From NCBI GenBank assembly GCA_018061385.1, contig JAGOUF010000090.1, positions 1 to 7,921 of the forward strand: 7,921 bases of DNA, in the 5' to 3' direction. Under the pieces are notes generated by a model. It was given only the letters and a program-made list of their open reading frames with translations. It ran no database searches and had not been told where the DNA came from. The position numbers and the translations under genes are program-made. This stretch comes from Chitinophagaceae bacterium (GTDB lineage Bacteria > Bacteroidota > Bacteroidia > Chitinophagales > Chitinophagaceae). Positions 6,943-7,921 of the stretch are shown piece after piece (position 1 is the first letter of the stretch; the number at the start of each line of letters is the position of its first letter).

Positions 6943-7517
6943 TAAATAATTTCCTTTACAATCACCTCTTCAATTACCCTAGCAAAATGTGCATGTTCAA
7001 GTGCATGAATTTTAGAGGCTAAACTTTCAGGCGTATCTTTTTCATCAACTGTACAAGTGGCTTTAAAGATGTGTTGGCCTTCATCAAAATGTTCGTTTAC
7101 ATAATGTATGGTAATGCCACTTTCTTTTTCTTTATTGGCTATTACAGCTGCATGTACAAAGTTCCCATACATGCCTTTTCCACCATAATTGGGCAACAAT
7201 GCTGGGTGAATATTTACAATAGAATTTGGATAAGCTTGAATTAGTTTTTCTGAAACCTTCCATAAAAAGCCAGCTAAAACAATAAAATCTATTTTACATT
7301 TTTTTAATTCTTCAACATAGGCATCGCCTCTAAAGAATTGATCTTTTTCTATTAATAAACTAGGAATTGCATGTTTATTTGCAATGTTTAAAACGCCTGC
7401 ATTGGGCTTGTTGCATACAATTAATGAAATTTGTATTAAAGAAGAAGTATTAAAATATTCAATAATTTTTGCTGCATTGCTACCTGCTCCACTTGCAAAA
7501 ATGGCAACTCTTTTCAC
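6942..7517 (-). CDS. purN: Phosphoribosylglycinamide formyltransferase (GAR transformylase)
   Basis: This enzyme of de novo purine synthesis moves a formyl group from 10-formyl-tetrahydrofolate to glycinamide ribonucleotide in the cytoplasm. Its 191 residues are close to the usual length. It has the N-terminal phosphate-binding loop FASGAGSN (7-14), the LAGFLWKVS segment (81-89), and the catalytic set Asn102 and His104 in VNIHPALLP and Asp145 in HFDEGQ, matching Asn106, His108 and Asp144 of E. coli PurN. The start is a GTG (7515-7517), chosen because family members begin with this MKR-VAIFASG segment and because a perfect Shine-Dalgarno lies 9 nt upstream. Its GTG overlaps the TAG stop of the upstream gene by one base, indicating translational coupling. 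No other purine gene is visible. Confidence 0.95.
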   Translation of the reverse strand: MKRVAIFASGAGSNAAKIIEYFNTSSLIQISLIVCNKPNAGVLNIANKHAIPSLLIEKDQFFRGDAYVEELKKCKIDFIVLAGFLWKVSEKLIQAYPNSIVNIHPALLPNYGGKGMYGNFVHAAVIANKEKESGITIHYVNEHFDEGQHIFKATCTVDEKDTPESLASKIHALEHAHFARVIEEVIVKEII

Positions 7518-7801
7518 TATTCTAATCCTCCTTTAATTTTACTCCATATTCTTTTTAAATAATTACTAAAAAATTTAAATTGACCCAATGGTATACTAAT
7601 CAGTAATACACAAATAGGCCATAATAAGGTAACCAATGGAACATAGATTATCCAATACAATACACTTTTTTCGGTAAGCATGTAGCTAAGTAACCAACTG
7701 CCAAGCTTTGCACAAGAACTGCCCCCTAAAGCAAATGTGCAAAAAATAAGTACAAATTGCAACCAGCCGACTTGCCATTTTTGTTTTAGTTTTACAAACA
7801 T
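7517..7801 (-). CDS. Small membrane protein, DUF6787-like
   Basis: This is a 94-residue protein of unknown function with two predicted membrane segments (about 13-40, containing CTFALGGSSCAKLG, and about 48-70, containing YVPLVTLLWPICVLLISIPLG) and a basic C-terminal tail. The tail motif GQFKFFSNYLKRIW (73-86) and the N-terminal KLKQKWQVGWLQF are the parts I associate with DUF6787, a family I know from Bacteroidota. Cys30 and Cys64 are in or near the membrane. It is first in a two-gene unit with purN, sharing one base of the TAGTG junction. Its ATG (7799-7801) has no Shine-Dalgarno. The location is probably the inner membrane. The link with purine synthesis is probably positional rather than functional. 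The gene is well supported; the family name is recalled from pattern, not searched. Confidence 0.8.
   Translation of the reverse strand: MFVKLKQKWQVGWLQFVLIFCTFALGGSSCAKLGSWLLSYMLTEKSVLYWIIYVPLVTLLWPICVLLISIPLGQFKFFSNYLKRIWSKIKGGLE
7527..7534 (-). promoter_or_regulatory. Strong Shine-Dalgarno for purN
   Basis: On the minus strand AAAGGAGG lies 9 nt before the purN GTG start, inside the Lys-Gly-Gly codons at the end of the upstream gene. None of the seven other complete genes here has a comparable site, and Shine-Dalgarno sequences are generally rare in Bacteroidota. It supports the GTG start and coupled translation. Confidence 0.75.
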
Positions 7802-7846
7802 AAATCGAAGATGAAGTATTTTTTTTAGTTACACTTACGCTAAAAT

Positions 7847-7879
7847 GAAAATTATTTTTTTAGGCTTTTCCTTTACAAA
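7847..7879 (-). promoter_or_regulatory. Candidate Bacteroidota-type promoter for the DUF6787-purN unit
   Basis: On the minus strand TTTG (plus 7876-7879) and TAATTTTC (plus 7847-7854) are 21 nt apart. The Bacteroidota housekeeping consensus is TTTG, 19-21 nt, TAnnTTTG, so only the last base of the -7 element differs. Transcription would start near 7840, giving a leader of about 40 nt. The region is very AT-rich, so a chance match is possible. Confidence 0.45.
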
Positions 7880-7880
7880 A

Positions 7881-7914
7881 AAATGACAAAAGTCAGGTGA
7901 CTAAATGACAAAAA
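7881..7914. promoter_or_regulatory. Cluster of four TGAC/GTCA half-sites (possible operator)
   Basis: The arrangement is TGAC (7884), 4 nt, GTCA (7892), 2 nt, TGAC (7898), 4 nt, TGAC (7906). The outer pair sits in an 11-nt direct repeat, AAATGACAAAA, with starts 22 nt apart, about two helical turns. It abuts the candidate -33 element of the minus-strand promoter, a usual activator position, but it could equally serve a gene beyond the right edge. The 7802-7921 stretch holds no gene that I can see. Confidence 0.45.
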
Positions 7915-7921
7915 CGCTGAA

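Overview
The window looks like a chromosomal segment of a low-GC member of the Bacteroidota, probably near the Chitinophagaceae. The evidence is AT-rich coding DNA, almost no Shine-Dalgarno sequences before start codons, a lipoprotein-type RND adaptor, Bacteroidota-type small membrane proteins, and one promoter candidate fitting the TTTG/TAnnTTTG pattern. The taxon below phylum is a guess. No rRNA, tRNA, CRISPR, transposase or phage gene is visible.

Positions 1-5390 (+ strand) hold a tight five-gene run with gaps of 11-50 nt and no terminator inside: the 3' part of a TolC-like outer-membrane channel gene, an adaptor lipoprotein, a 1062-residue RND pump, a small PII/DUF3240-like protein, and a 60-residue DUF2892 membrane protein. 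The first three form a complete tripartite efflux system spanning both membranes. The two small proteins are probable accessory or regulatory parts. A hairpin plus T-run at 5459-5485 closes the unit. Any upstream regulator lies outside the window.

Positions 5500-6184 hold one gene for a membrane-anchored TPR protein with its own strong terminator. A GNAT acetyltransferase gene follows at 6288-6785, after a 100-nt spacer of locally higher GC.

Positions 6786-6941 separate the converging GNAT (+) and purN (-) genes. They hold a roughly 49-nt imperfect tandem repeat with two palindromes, and a decayed third copy upstream.

Positions 6942-7801 (- strand) are a two-gene unit: a small DUF6787-like membrane protein followed by purN (purine biosynthesis). 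They are coupled by a one-base TAGTG stop/start overlap, and purN has an unusually perfect Shine-Dalgarno. Upstream, 7847-7879 resembles a Bacteroidota promoter, with a cluster of four TGAC/GTCA half-sites (7881-7914) next to its -33 element.

Most of the window is ordinary. The points most worth checking are the half-site cluster, the tandem repeat, the purN start region and the RND-linked PII-like gene. I see no clearly new biological system.
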